DNA of 64,000 nt, taken from an uncultured Bacilli bacterium (lineage in GTDB: Bacteria; Bacillota_I; Bacilli_A; RF39; UBA660). The notes under the pieces are model-generated. The model worked only from the letters and a program-made list of their open reading frames with translations. It ran no database searches and was not told the DNA's origin. The stretch is from the NCBI GenBank assembly GCA_934101425.1, contig CAKOQQ010000008.1, forward strand, positions 1-64,000, in the 5' to 3' direction. A program made the translations under genes and the position numbers. This document shows, in pieces, positions 18,181 through 25,955 of this stretch (the first letter of the stretch is position 1; every line of letters begins with the position of its first letter).

Positions 18181-18182
18181 AA

Positions 18183-18347
18183 TTACCTCCTATATAAATA
18201 TACAAATAAAAATGCAATTAAAACAATAGGCATTAATAATTGTGAAATGATTGCCCATGTATTATTAATAAACCATATACCTATAAGTATACCTATTACT
18301 ACTACAAATAATAAGTATATTATTGTGTTAACTTTATTTTTACTCAT
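18183..18347 (-). CDS. small membrane protein, unknown
   Basis: This 54-residue ORF encodes two hydrophobic segments (about 9-25 and 36-51) with basic ends (MSKNKVN... and LYRR). The start has an AGGTGATAAT ribosome site, and an extended -10 promoter lies just upstream. Its last codons, AGG AGG, form the ribosome site of deoD. No family is recognised. Signals around it support a real gene. Confidence 0.7.
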   Translation of the reverse strand: MSKNKVNTIIYLLFVVVIGILIGIWFINNTWAIISQLLMPIVLIAFLFVYLYRR

Positions 18348-18362
18348 ATTATCACCTATTTA

Positions 18363-18371
18363 ATTATAACA
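18363..18371 (-). promoter_or_regulatory. extended -10 promoter for small membrane gene and deoD
   Basis: The minus strand reads TGTTATAAT (TGnTATAAT), 16 bases before the ATG at 18347. No good -35 is visible, as is allowed for extended -10 promoters. Confidence 0.5.
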
Positions 18372-18379
18372 TAATAACT

Positions 18380-18408
18380 AAAGAAAAGACACATTATTGT
18401 GTCTTTTT
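18380..18408 (-). terminator. terminator overlapping the uvrA stop
   Basis: AAAAAGACACA and TGTGTCTTTT form a stem with the TAA stop of uvrA in the loop. The sequence after it is T-rich. Confidence 0.75.
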
Positions 18409-21216
18409 AAGTTCATTTACTAAAAACTTACCTGTATAACTTTCTTTTACTTTTGCTACTTCTTCAGGTGTTCCAATAGCTACTACTTTACCACCTTCAT
18501 CTCCACCTTCAGGTCCTAAATCAATAATATTATCAGCTACTTTTATAACATCTAAATTATGTTCAATAACAATTATAGTATCACCATTATCTACTATTCT
18601 TTCAAGTATTTTAAGTAGTTTTTTAATATCATCTTGGTGAAGACCTGTAGTTGGTTCATCTAGTATAAATAAACTCTTACCAGTAGGTTTTTTTTGTAAT
18701 TCTTTAGCTAATTTAATTCTAGCTGCTTCTCCACCTGACAAAGTTGGAGAACCTTGACCTAATTTTATATAAGATAGTCCTACATCTTTAAGCATTTCAA
18801 GTTTATTTTTTACTTTTGGTACATTTTCAAAGAATGTAAGAGCTTCTTCTACTCTCATTTCAAGTACATCATATATATTTTTGCCTTTATATTTAATTTC
18901 TCTTGTTTCACTATTATAACGAGTTCCCTCACATACGCTACAAGGTACATAAACATCTGGTAAGAAATGCATTTCTATTTTCTTTACACCATCACCATAA
19001 CAAGCTTCACATCTTCCACCTTTTACGTTAAAAGAAAATCTACTTTTATCATAGCCTCTTACTTTAGCTTCTTTAGTATTTGCAAATACTTCTCTTATAT
19101 CATCAAAAACTCCTACATAAGTAGCTGGATTGCTTCTTGGTGTTCTGCCTATTGGTGCTTGTGATATATTTACTACTTTATCAATATTTTCAAGACCTTT
19201 TATTTCTTTATATTTACCAGGTACTTCTTTTGATTTATATAAATAATTTGATACCGCTTTTAATAATATTTGATTTATAAGAGTAGATTTACCACTACCA
19301 GATACTCCAGTTACAGCATTAAATACCCCTAGTGGTATTTTTACATTTATATTCTTTAAATTGTTTTCTTTAGCTCCTTTTATTTCTAGATATTTACCAT
19401 TACCTTTTCTCCTTTTTAAAGGAACTTCTATCTTTTCTTTACCAGTTAAATATCTAGCTGTTAAGCTATTTTCATTTTTAAGTACTTCTTCTACAGTACC
19501 AGCAGCTATTACTTCACCACCATGAGTACCAGCTTTAGGTCCTATATCAACTAAATAATCAGCAGCTAACATAGTTTCTGTATCATGTTCTACTACTATT
19601 AGAGTATTACCTAAATCTCTCATGTTCTTTAAAGAGGAAATAAGTCTTTCATTATCTCTTTGATGAAGACCTATACTTGGTTCATCAAGTACATATAATA
19701 CTCCTGTAAGTCTAGAACCAATTTGAGTAGCTAGACGAATTCTTTGAGCTTCTCCACCTGATAAAGATCCTGCCATACGAGCTAAAGTTAAATAGCCTAA
19801 ACCTACATTTATTAAAAATTCTAATCTTGATTTTATTTCAGCTAGTATTAATCTAGATATCTCTATTTGTTCATTATTCAGTTTTAAGTTATTTATAAAA
19901 TCATATAGATCTTTAATACTTAATAAAGTAAATTCATATATATTCTTTCTATTTATTTTTACAGATAATATAGAAGAATCTAATCTAGAACCTTTACAAG
20001 TAGGACATTCACTTTCTACCATAAATCCTTCTAACCATTCTCTTATCCAGTTACTTTTAGTTTCTATATATCTTCTTTGTAAGTTATTTACAACACCCTC
20101 AAATGGAGCTTTAGTAACTCTAGAACCACCATTTTTACTAGTATATTTAAAATCAATTATTTCATTTGTACCATAAAGTATTATATCTAATTTTTTCTTA
20201 TCAATATCTTTTATAGGTATATTCATGTCTATATTGTAAAGTTTACAAACAGTTTGCAATTGAGTAAAATTAATATTATTTTCATCACCCCATTGCCAAG
20301 CTACTATAGCACCTTCCATTAAAGATTTATCTTTATCTGGAATTATTAAATCAACACTTATATTTTGATTAACTCCAAGACCTTTACAATCTGGGCAAGC
20401 ACCATAAGGAGCATTAAAAGAAAACATTCTAGGCTCTAATTCTGGTAATGAAAAATCACAATCTGGACAAGCATATTTTTCACTCATTACTATATCATCA
20501 CTACCAATTACATTTATAACTACTTTACCATTTGATAGTTTAGATGCAAGTTCAATAGCTTCATAAAGTCTACTTCTTATATTTTCTTTTATAATTAATC
20601 TATCTATAACAACTAAAATATTATGTTTCTTATTTTTAGATAACTCTATTTCTTCATCTAAATCATACTCAGTATCATCTATTATAACTTTAGTGTATCC
20701 ATCTTTTCTAAGTCCATTTAGTAGGTCTTTATGAGTACCTTTTTCACCATATTTAATTGGACTTAATACCTTTATTTTAGTATTTATATCAAGAGTTAAT
20801 ATTTGATTAGTCATTTCTTCTATACTTTGACTTTTGATTGGTTTATTATGTATAGGACAGTAAGGAATACCTATTCTTGCAAATAAAAGACGCAAATAAT
20901 CATATATTTCAGTTACTGTTCCTACTGTACTTCTTGGATTCTTATTAGTTGTTTTTTGATCTATACTAATAGCTGGTGAAAGACCTTCTATAGAATCAAC
21001 ATCTGGTTTTTCAGTTCCACCTAAAAATTGTCTAGCGTAACTAGACAAACTTTCTACATACCTTCTTTGTCCTTCTGCATATATAGTATCAAATGCTAAA
21101 CTAGATTTACCACTTCCTGATACTCCAGTCATTACTATAAGTTTATTTTTAGGTAACGTAAGATTTATATTTTTTAAATTATTTTCTCTTGCACCTTTAA
21201 TCACTATTTCGTCCAT
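18394..21216 (-). CDS. uvrA: excinuclease ABC subunit A
   Basis: UvrA is the damage-recognition ATPase of nucleotide excision repair. The 940-residue protein has two ABC cassettes with Walker A GVSGSGKSS and GVSGSGKST, signature SGGEAQRIRLA and SGGEAARIKLA, and zinc-finger cysteines (CPDCDF...CPDCKG, CEACYGDG...CSVCEG). The ATG at 21216 is chosen over 21234 because AGGAGGC lies seven bases before it. It starts inside the 3' end of the 21197 gene. uvrB and uvrC are not nearby. Confidence 0.97.
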   Translation of the reverse strand: MDEIVIKGARENNLKNINLTLPKNKLIVMTGVSGSGKSSLAFDTIYAEGQRRYVESLSSYARQFLGGTEKPDVDSIEGLSPAISIDQKTTNKNPRSTVGTVTEIYDYLRLLFARIGIPYCPIHNKPIKSQSIEEMTNQILTLDINTKIKVLSPIKYGEKGTHKDLLNGLRKDGYTKVIIDDTEYDLDEEIELSKNKKHNILVVIDRLIIKENIRSRLYEAIELASKLSNGKVVINVIGSDDIVMSEKYACPDCDFSLPELEPRMFSFNAPYGACPDCKGLGVNQNISVDLIIPDKDKSLMEGAIVAWQWGDENNINFTQLQTVCKLYNIDMNIPIKDIDKKKLDIILYGTNEIIDFKYTSKNGGSRVTKAPFEGVVNNLQRRYIETKSNWIREWLEGFMVESECPTCKGSRLDSSILSVKINRKNIYEFTLLSIKDLYDFINNLKLNNEQIEISRLILAEIKSRLEFLINVGLGYLTLARMAGSLSGGEAQRIRLATQIGSRLTGVLYVLDEPSIGLHQRDNERLISSLKNMRDLGNTLIVVEHDTETMLAADYLVDIGPKAGTHGGEVIAAGTVEEVLKNENSLTARYLTGKEKIEVPLKRRKGNGKYLEIKGAKENNLKNINVKIPLGVFNAVTGVSGSGKSTLINQILLKAVSNYLYKSKEVPGKYKEIKGLENIDKVVNISQAPIGRTPRSNPATYVGVFDDIREVFANTKEAKVRGYDKSRFSFNVKGGRCEACYGDGVKKIEMHFLPDVYVPCSVCEGTRYNSETREIKYKGKNIYDVLEMRVEEALTFFENVPKVKNKLEMLKDVGLSYIKLGQGSPTLSGGEAARIKLAKELQKKPTGKSLFILDEPTTGLHQDDIKKLLKILERIVDNGDTIIVIEHNLDVIKVADNIIDLGPEGGDEGGKVVAIGTPEEVAKVKESYTGKFLVNELKKTQ

Positions 21217-21694
21217 AAAGCCTCCTATATGCATCTTTCTTCTTCTTTTGATAATAATCTATAGTTGCTTTAACATCACTAGCAGAATGAAGAGATAATA
21301 TCTCTTCTATTTCTTTATCTGTTAATTTTATACCACTTAAAAATCTTTTTAATCTCTCATCATTTAGACTAAGTGCATATTCTATTATTTCTCTTCTTGA
21401 TAAAACATGTAATATTTCTAACTTTTCAGCTGCATACATATCGTAGTAGCCATAATAATCATCAGAATACTCTACAATTACTCCAGAAGCTCTTACTTTG
21501 CATATGTCTACATTTTCATTCATAGCATCAAAATATCTAAATGTATCTTCCATATTTTTACACAAATGAAAACCATTACCACTATTACCAAACTTTATAC
21601 TTCCCTCTGTGATATATATTTTACCTAATCTAAATTTTTTACCATATCTGTTTAACAAATCTTTATTAAAACACTTATAACCTATTATCTCCAT
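21197..21694 (-). CDS. uncharacterised protein (phage/Firmicutes DUF7666-like)
   Basis: The 165-residue protein begins IIGYKCFNKDLLNRYGKKF and continues GKIYITEGSI...GNGFHLCKNMEDTFRYFD. Similar short sequences, with a K-x-F-N-K-D-x start and a GFH-x-C block, occur in many Firmicutes and phage proteins of unknown function. It overlaps the uvrA start. The -10 box is only seven bases from the ATG and no ribosome site is visible, so the message may be leaderless. Confidence 0.7.
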   Translation of the reverse strand: MEIIGYKCFNKDLLNRYGKKFRLGKIYITEGSIKFGNSGNGFHLCKNMEDTFRYFDAMNENVDICKVRASGVIVEYSDDYYGYYDMYAAEKLEILHVLSRREIIEYALSLNDERLKRFLSGIKLTDKEIEEILSLHSASDVKATIDYYQKKKKDAYRRLYGRNSD

Positions 21695-21699
21695 AAGCG

Positions 21700-21729
21700 T
21701 TATTATATCATTTTAATTATAAAAAAACA
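21700..21729 (-). promoter_or_regulatory. promoter of the 21197 gene, possibly leaderless
   Basis: The minus strand has TTGTTT, a 17-base spacer and TATAAT, followed seven bases later by the ATG at 21694. The -35 overlaps the T tract of the preceding terminator. Confidence 0.5.
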
Positions 21730-21745
21730 AACATAGTTTGTTAAT
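21720..21745 (-). terminator. terminator downstream of spoVAE
   Basis: AACAAAC and GTTTGTT form a stem around TAT, followed by TTTTTTT. The spoVAE stop lies at its base. Confidence 0.7.
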
Positions 21746-22088
21746 TTTTAGGTTTAAAAATAAGTGCAAAGATAAATGAAAATACTATAGCAGAAGTTAT
21801 ACCAGATGCAGTTAAATTAAACATACCCATACATAGCCCAATAAGACCATATTTGTTCATACTTAAGGCTCCATGAATTAGTAAATGTCCAAAACTAGTA
21901 ATAGGTACAAGTGCCCCACCACCTACATATAGTACAATCTTATCATAGATATTAAAGATATCTAAGAAGGATCCTAATACTACAAAAATAGTAGTAATAT
22001 GTCCAGGAGTTAATTTAGTATTATCAAGGATTAATTGCGCTATTAAACAAATAAAACCCGTAAATAAAAAGGAATATACATATGTCAC
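21741..22088 (-). CDS. spoVAE: stage V sporulation protein AE
   Basis: SpoVAE is part of the membrane channel that moves dipicolinic acid into the forespore and out during germination. The 115-residue hydrophobic protein has about four membrane segments and the family sequence LTPGHITTIFVVLGSFLD and GGGALVPITSFGHLLIHGAL. It starts with GTG, preceded by GGAGGTAATA, and overlaps the spoVAD stop by four bases (GTGA). Confidence 0.9.
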   Translation of the reverse strand: MTYVYSFLFTGFICLIAQLILDNTKLTPGHITTIFVVLGSFLDIFNIYDKIVLYVGGGALVPITSFGHLLIHGALSMNKYGLIGLCMGMFNLTASGITSAIVFSFIFALIFKPKN

Positions 22089-23074
22089 TCTATTACCTCC
22101 AAACTAACAGCATGAGCTACTGCAGGAATTGTAAGATGTTGATTTACTAAATTAGTATTTAGTAGTGCTCCTGTAGCTACTATAAGGACTCTTTCATAAT
22201 CGCCTTTTCTCATTTTATCAAAAACATATGAATAAGTAACTAAAGGAAGACAAGCAATTCCAGAACCGCCAGCATTAACTTTTTGCTTTTCTAAATCAAA
22301 AATTATACTTCCAGCATCTTTTAAATTATATAAATTCATATTATATTCACTTTCCATATAATCTATAAGAATTTCTTTACCATACACGCCTAAATCACCA
22401 GTTAAAATTAAATCATAATAACCAGGTAATCTTTTAGTATCTTTTAAATGATTATATATTACACTTGCAGCTGCAGGAGCCATTATAGCACCCATATTAT
22501 TTACATCATTAACACCTAAATCTATAGGAGTACCTATAGTAGATGATTCTACTCTTATACCTTTTTTATTGGAAGAAATAAGAGCACTAGCTGCACCAGT
22601 AGTAGTAAAAGTAGAATATATTTTTTTAGGAGCACCATATTCATTCGGATATCTAAATTGCTTTTCAGCAGTTAAATTATGAGATGAAGAAGATACTATT
22701 ATATTTTTTAACTTGTTACCCTCTATCATATTAGAAGCAATTATAATACCTTCTGCTGATGTAGCACAAGCATTATATATACCTAAATAAGGTAAATTAA
22801 CATTAACACTAGCATAATTAGAAACCCCTAATTGATTAGATAAATCACCAGATATAAATACATCAACATCATCTTTACTCTTTTTAGCTTTATTAAGTAA
22901 AATATCAACACTCTCTTCTATTAGTTTTATTTCACCTTGTTCAATAGTATCTCTTTTAAAATAAAAATCATTATAACTTTTATCATATAATTTACTAAAT
23001 GGTCCTTCACTTTCATATGGCCCAGTTATAGTAGAAGTTTCATTTATATATACATTATCATATTTAAATGTCAT
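22085..23074 (-). CDS. spoVAD: stage V sporulation protein AD
   Basis: SpoVAD has a thiolase-like fold and binds dipicolinic acid for the SpoVA channel. The 329-residue protein has the family start (NETSTITGPYESEGP), the thiolase-like NACATSAEGI with its cysteine, SSSSHNLTAEKQFRYPNEYG and the DLGVYG and ATGALLN regions. It overlaps spoVAC by four bases (ATGA). Length is typical. Confidence 0.94.
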   Translation of the reverse strand: MTFKYDNVYINETSTITGPYESEGPFSKLYDKSYNDFYFKRDTIEQGEIKLIEESVDILLNKAKKSKDDVDVFISGDLSNQLGVSNYASVNVNLPYLGIYNACATSAEGIIIASNMIEGNKLKNIIVSSSSHNLTAEKQFRYPNEYGAPKKIYSTFTTTGAASALISSNKKGIRVESSTIGTPIDLGVNDVNNMGAIMAPAAASVIYNHLKDTKRLPGYYDLILTGDLGVYGKEILIDYMESEYNMNLYNLKDAGSIIFDLEKQKVNAGGSGIACLPLVTYSYVFDKMRKGDYERVLIVATGALLNTNLVNQHLTIPAVAHAVSLEVIE

Positions 23075-23508
23075 AACCCTATCACCAACCTTATAAGACC
23101 AAATATATAAGCACTTACTACACCATATATAATTACAGTACCAGCTAGTTTAAACATATTAGCACCTATACCAGTTATAAGCCCCTCTTTCTTATATTCT
23201 AATGAAGCACTCATCATAGAATGAGCAAAACCAGTAATAGGTATTATAAGTCCACATTTACAAAATGTTACCCATTTATCAAAAAAACCAAGTGCCGTAA
23301 ATAAACACCCAAAAAATATTAAAGTAATAATCATAAAAACAGATGCATCACTAGTAGGTATACTTAACATACTAGAATAAAAATTAACTAAAAAATTACC
23401 AATAAGACCCATTACTCCTCCACTAATAAAGGCAACTAATGCATTTAATAGTGTATTTTCTTTAGGAGTATTATAATTAACTATATCTTTATATTTATAC
23501 TTTTCCAT
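23071..23508 (-). CDS. spoVAC: stage V sporulation protein AC
   Basis: SpoVAC is a membrane subunit of the dipicolinic acid channel. The 145-residue protein has about four membrane segments and the shared SpoVA core GLIIPITGFAHSMMSASLEYK, paralogous to the GHLLIHGAL part of SpoVAE. The ATG at 23508 is used because GGAGGATAT precedes it; a GTG at 23541 would add 11 residues. The set spoVAC-AD-AE is the conserved minimal SpoVA module. Confidence 0.93.
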   Translation of the reverse strand: MEKYKYKDIVNYNTPKENTLLNALVAFISGGVMGLIGNFLVNFYSSMLSIPTSDASVFMIITLIFFGCLFTALGFFDKWVTFCKCGLIIPITGFAHSMMSASLEYKKEGLITGIGANMFKLAGTVIIYGVVSAYIFGLIRLVIGL

Positions 23509-23559
23509 ATATCCTCCACCATTAGTATGAATTGATAACACTTTTTTATACTATACAAA

Positions 23560-23590
23560 AACCACATTTTATTTTCTAAAATGTGGTTAA
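23560..23590 (-). terminator. terminator in the 23688-gene/spoVAC spacer
   Basis: CCACATTTTA and TAAAATGTGG-type arms form a stem around TTTT, followed by TTTTTG on the minus strand. It is about 100 bases after the stop of the 23688 gene. Confidence 0.75.
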
Positions 23591-23687
23591 TATAATATTA
23601 CTTTTATAAATTTATAGTTTTAATACTTTCTACCATAGGTATAAATTCTATTGTAAAAACTAATGCATTAATTTTTATTTTTAATTT

Positions 23688-24596
23688 TTACATATATTTG
23701 CTTGGTTTAAATCCTCCTTTATTATATATAAAATAATCGTCTATTATTGCTTCTTCAAAATTATGCCACCATGGGCCTATCATATAGGCATCTTTATATC
23801 CAAGTATTTCATCAGCAGGTGGAATTATTCCAGGAAAATTTCCTATATATATTAATTTTTTTGGAATACTTCTTTTTGATGACGTACAAATAGATGACCT
23901 ATAAATTGGGATCATTCCGCGTTTATTAGGTTTCACATTGATATCTTTATCTTTAAACATCATATTTTTTGCTTCAAAACGGTGATTAACTAGTTCTATA
24001 AATTCAAGATTATTTATTTCTTCTACTGTTTTTGGTATTTTATCATCATTTGTTATTTTTATCCAAAAAACAGGATCTACATAACCATCTGAATATTTTA
24101 ATATATCTATTTTTATAAATATTAAGTGTCTACCATATATTCCTTTTTCTTTTGCATAATCACTTTCTAATTTATATGAAAACACATCATAGTTATTCCA
24201 ATCACATACATATGGAATTACTTTCCTTACTTTCTTTTCTTTTGGTTGTTCACTTTTTAATTTTGCCTCTAATTCTTCTAATACTTTTACAGAATATACA
24301 CAATAACTTTCTTCTTTATTTTTTTTCTTATCTTCTATACATTCAGAAATAATTTTTAATGCTGCTTCTTTTAACTCATTTGTTAGTCTTCCATAATTCC
24401 ATAATGTATCTGCAAATGATAAGTAAAATATTATAATATCATCAACATATTCTGATGATATTACATCACTATATGATTCAAACATTTCCTCATATGCTTC
24501 TTCTGTAGATTTTCCATCTTGAAGTAATTTTTTATACGAATCCTTTATATCCATTGCTGTATCATTTTGATATATTTTATTTCCCCATGCTCCCAT
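23688..24596 (-). CDS. DUF4259-like protein
   Basis: The 302-residue protein starts MGAWGNKIYQNDTAMDIKDS, which matches the N-terminus of DUF4259 proteins (MGAWG-x-x-x-x-x-NDTA-x-D). Those proteins are small, of unknown function, and common near toxin-immunity or phage genes. Here the DUF4259-like part (about 1-120) is followed by a Lys-rich linker and a C-terminal part of about 170 residues I do not recognise (ends GGFKPSKYM). A GGAGGATAAT ribosome site overlaps the end of the short upstream ORF. Confidence 0.75.
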   Translation of the reverse strand: MGAWGNKIYQNDTAMDIKDSYKKLLQDGKSTEEAYEEMFESYSDVISSEYVDDIIIFYLSFADTLWNYGRLTNELKEAALKIISECIEDKKKNKEESYCVYSVKVLEELEAKLKSEQPKEKKVRKVIPYVCDWNNYDVFSYKLESDYAKEKGIYGRHLIFIKIDILKYSDGYVDPVFWIKITNDDKIPKTVEEINNLEFIELVNHRFEAKNMMFKDKDINVKPNKRGMIPIYRSSICTSSKRSIPKKLIYIGNFPGIIPPADEILGYKDAYMIGPWWHNFEEAIIDDYFIYNKGGFKPSKYM

Positions 24597-24597
24597 A

Positions 24598-24747
24598 TTA
24601 TCCTCCTATACAATATCCTACATATATTTCATTTTCTGGCAAATATAACATTGCCACGTCCATATATTCTTGGCATTGTGGATTAAATCTTGAAATACCA
24701 TTTATTTTATTAGAATATTTAGCTTTATTTAAAGTTCTATAATACAT
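24598..24747 (-). CDS. small ORF, possible gene remnant
   Basis: This 49-residue ORF (MYYRTLNKAKYSNKI... ending VGYCIGG) is coupled to the next gene: its final GGA GGA TAA forms that gene's ribosome site. The frame stays open about 72 bases upstream of the ATG, encoding plausible sequence (LVAKVKYKNLSLAKSRG), before a TGA. This suggests the 3' part of an older, decayed gene. No family recognised. Confidence 0.4.
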   Translation of the reverse strand: MYYRTLNKAKYSNKINGISRFNPQCQEYMDVAMLYLPENEIYVGYCIGG

Positions 24748-25049
24748 TATTAACCCCTGTTCTACACCCCTTGATTTTGCAAGAGATAAATTTTTATATT
24801 TAACTTTAGCTACTAATCCTAGTTTATTATTTCTATATCATTACGTTTGTAATATCATTACATTACTATCTTTTATGCTTGAATAGAAAAGCAATAACAA
24901 TTAAATCTTCATTTATATTTTTTATAATAGTAATCAAATCCTATACCACTATGAATGTAATTATATATATAGTATAACATAACACCAATTACTTCTCCAA
25001 ATATTATATTTTATCATTTTAAATATCATTTATTTATTTTGTAAACAAA
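24748..25049. other. spacer with decayed coding-like pieces
   Basis: About 300 bases without a convincing gene. On the minus strand short in-frame pieces such as IKNINEDLIVIAFLFKHKR and a 23-codon ORF (MLYYIYNYIHSG...) are interrupted by stops and frame changes. They look like the remains of a gene, not a functional ORF. Confidence 0.4.
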
Positions 25050-25084
25050 AAAAGATACATATGGTAGTCTTTCATATGTATCTA
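25050..25084 (-). terminator. terminator overlapping the 25082 gene stop
   Basis: Perfect 10-bp arms GATACATATG and CATATGTATC, followed by TTTTTTTG on the minus strand. The TAG stop of the gene abuts the stem. Confidence 0.85.
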
Positions 25085-25948
25085 TTTTTTATTATTATCG
25101 GAATTATCTTTTTTATTCATAAAGTAATCATTAGCATTTATACCAATACCAAGTAACATAATATATGATAATAAATATATCCAAAGTAATAGTACTATAA
25201 AACTAGCTAGTGGACCATAAAATATAGTATAGTCTACTATAGATGTTGTATACCAAGTATATAAAGCTGTTGCAATTAAGAACATTATAGCTCCAAATAA
25301 AGCACCTTTATTCATACTTTTACTTGGTTGTTTATCATCTAAAGCAATAGTATATATAGTTTTTAATGATACAAATAGTAATATAAATGCAGCTGGCCAT
25401 TTAAGTATTGAATACCAAGTATATATACTTATACCAAGACCACTTATAATTTCTATTTTTATAAGAGCCTTAAGTATAATGTTACCAATACCCATAATAA
25501 TGACCATTATAAGTACTATAAATATTATTATTATAGCTAAGAAGAATGATTTAATTCTTCTTTTTATAATATTTTTATCATCTATTTTATACATTAGATT
25601 AGTACCTAATATTATCGAATTAGCTCCATCAGCTACCATAATAAACCCGAATATCATGGATATACCACCTGATATACCTAAGTTAGAATGGAAAAATGGG
25701 TCTAGTATTTTTATTACACTATCAGGTACTGTACCTTCAAAAAGTTTAAGTAATCCAGAAAGTGAAAGAGAAAATTTAGATGCCACAAATAATAAAAGCA
25801 ATATTATAGGTACTATAGAAGTGACCATATAAAAGGCTAAATTACCAGGTAAAATTTTCATTTCTGGTCTATTACCTATTTTTAATAAAGTAACTATAAA
25901 ATTTTTAATTCTTTTACTTAGGTCCCTAAAGAATTTCTTCACTTTCAT
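25082..25948 (-). CDS. YihY/BrkB-family integral membrane protein
   Basis: The 288-residue protein has about six membrane segments and the family sequence LAFYMVTSIVPIILLLLFVA near the N-terminus, with GPLASFIVLLLWIYLLSYIMLLG near the end. YihY/BrkB proteins were once annotated as RNase BN; their true function is not settled. It is the third gene of the operon starting at 28431, seven bases after the GGDEF-like gene. Confidence 0.88.
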   Translation of the reverse strand: MKVKKFFRDLSKRIKNFIVTLLKIGNRPEMKILPGNLAFYMVTSIVPIILLLLFVASKFSLSLSGLLKLFEGTVPDSVIKILDPFFHSNLGISGGISMIFGFIMVADGANSIILGTNLMYKIDDKNIIKRRIKSFFLAIIIIFIVLIMVIIMGIGNIILKALIKIEIISGLGISIYTWYSILKWPAAFILLFVSLKTIYTIALDDKQPSKSMNKGALFGAIMFLIATALYTWYTTSIVDYTIFYGPLASFIVLLLWIYLLSYIMLLGIGINANDYFMNKKDNSDNNKK

Positions 25949-25955
25949 AGTTCAC

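Noticed and set aside
18169..18363. Plus-strand 64-codon ORF
   Set aside because: It is antisense to the 54-residue membrane protein gene, which has proper start signals on the minus strand.
24554..24742. Plus-strand 62-codon ORF
   Set aside because: It is antisense to the DUF4259-like start and the coupled small ORF; no ribosome site.
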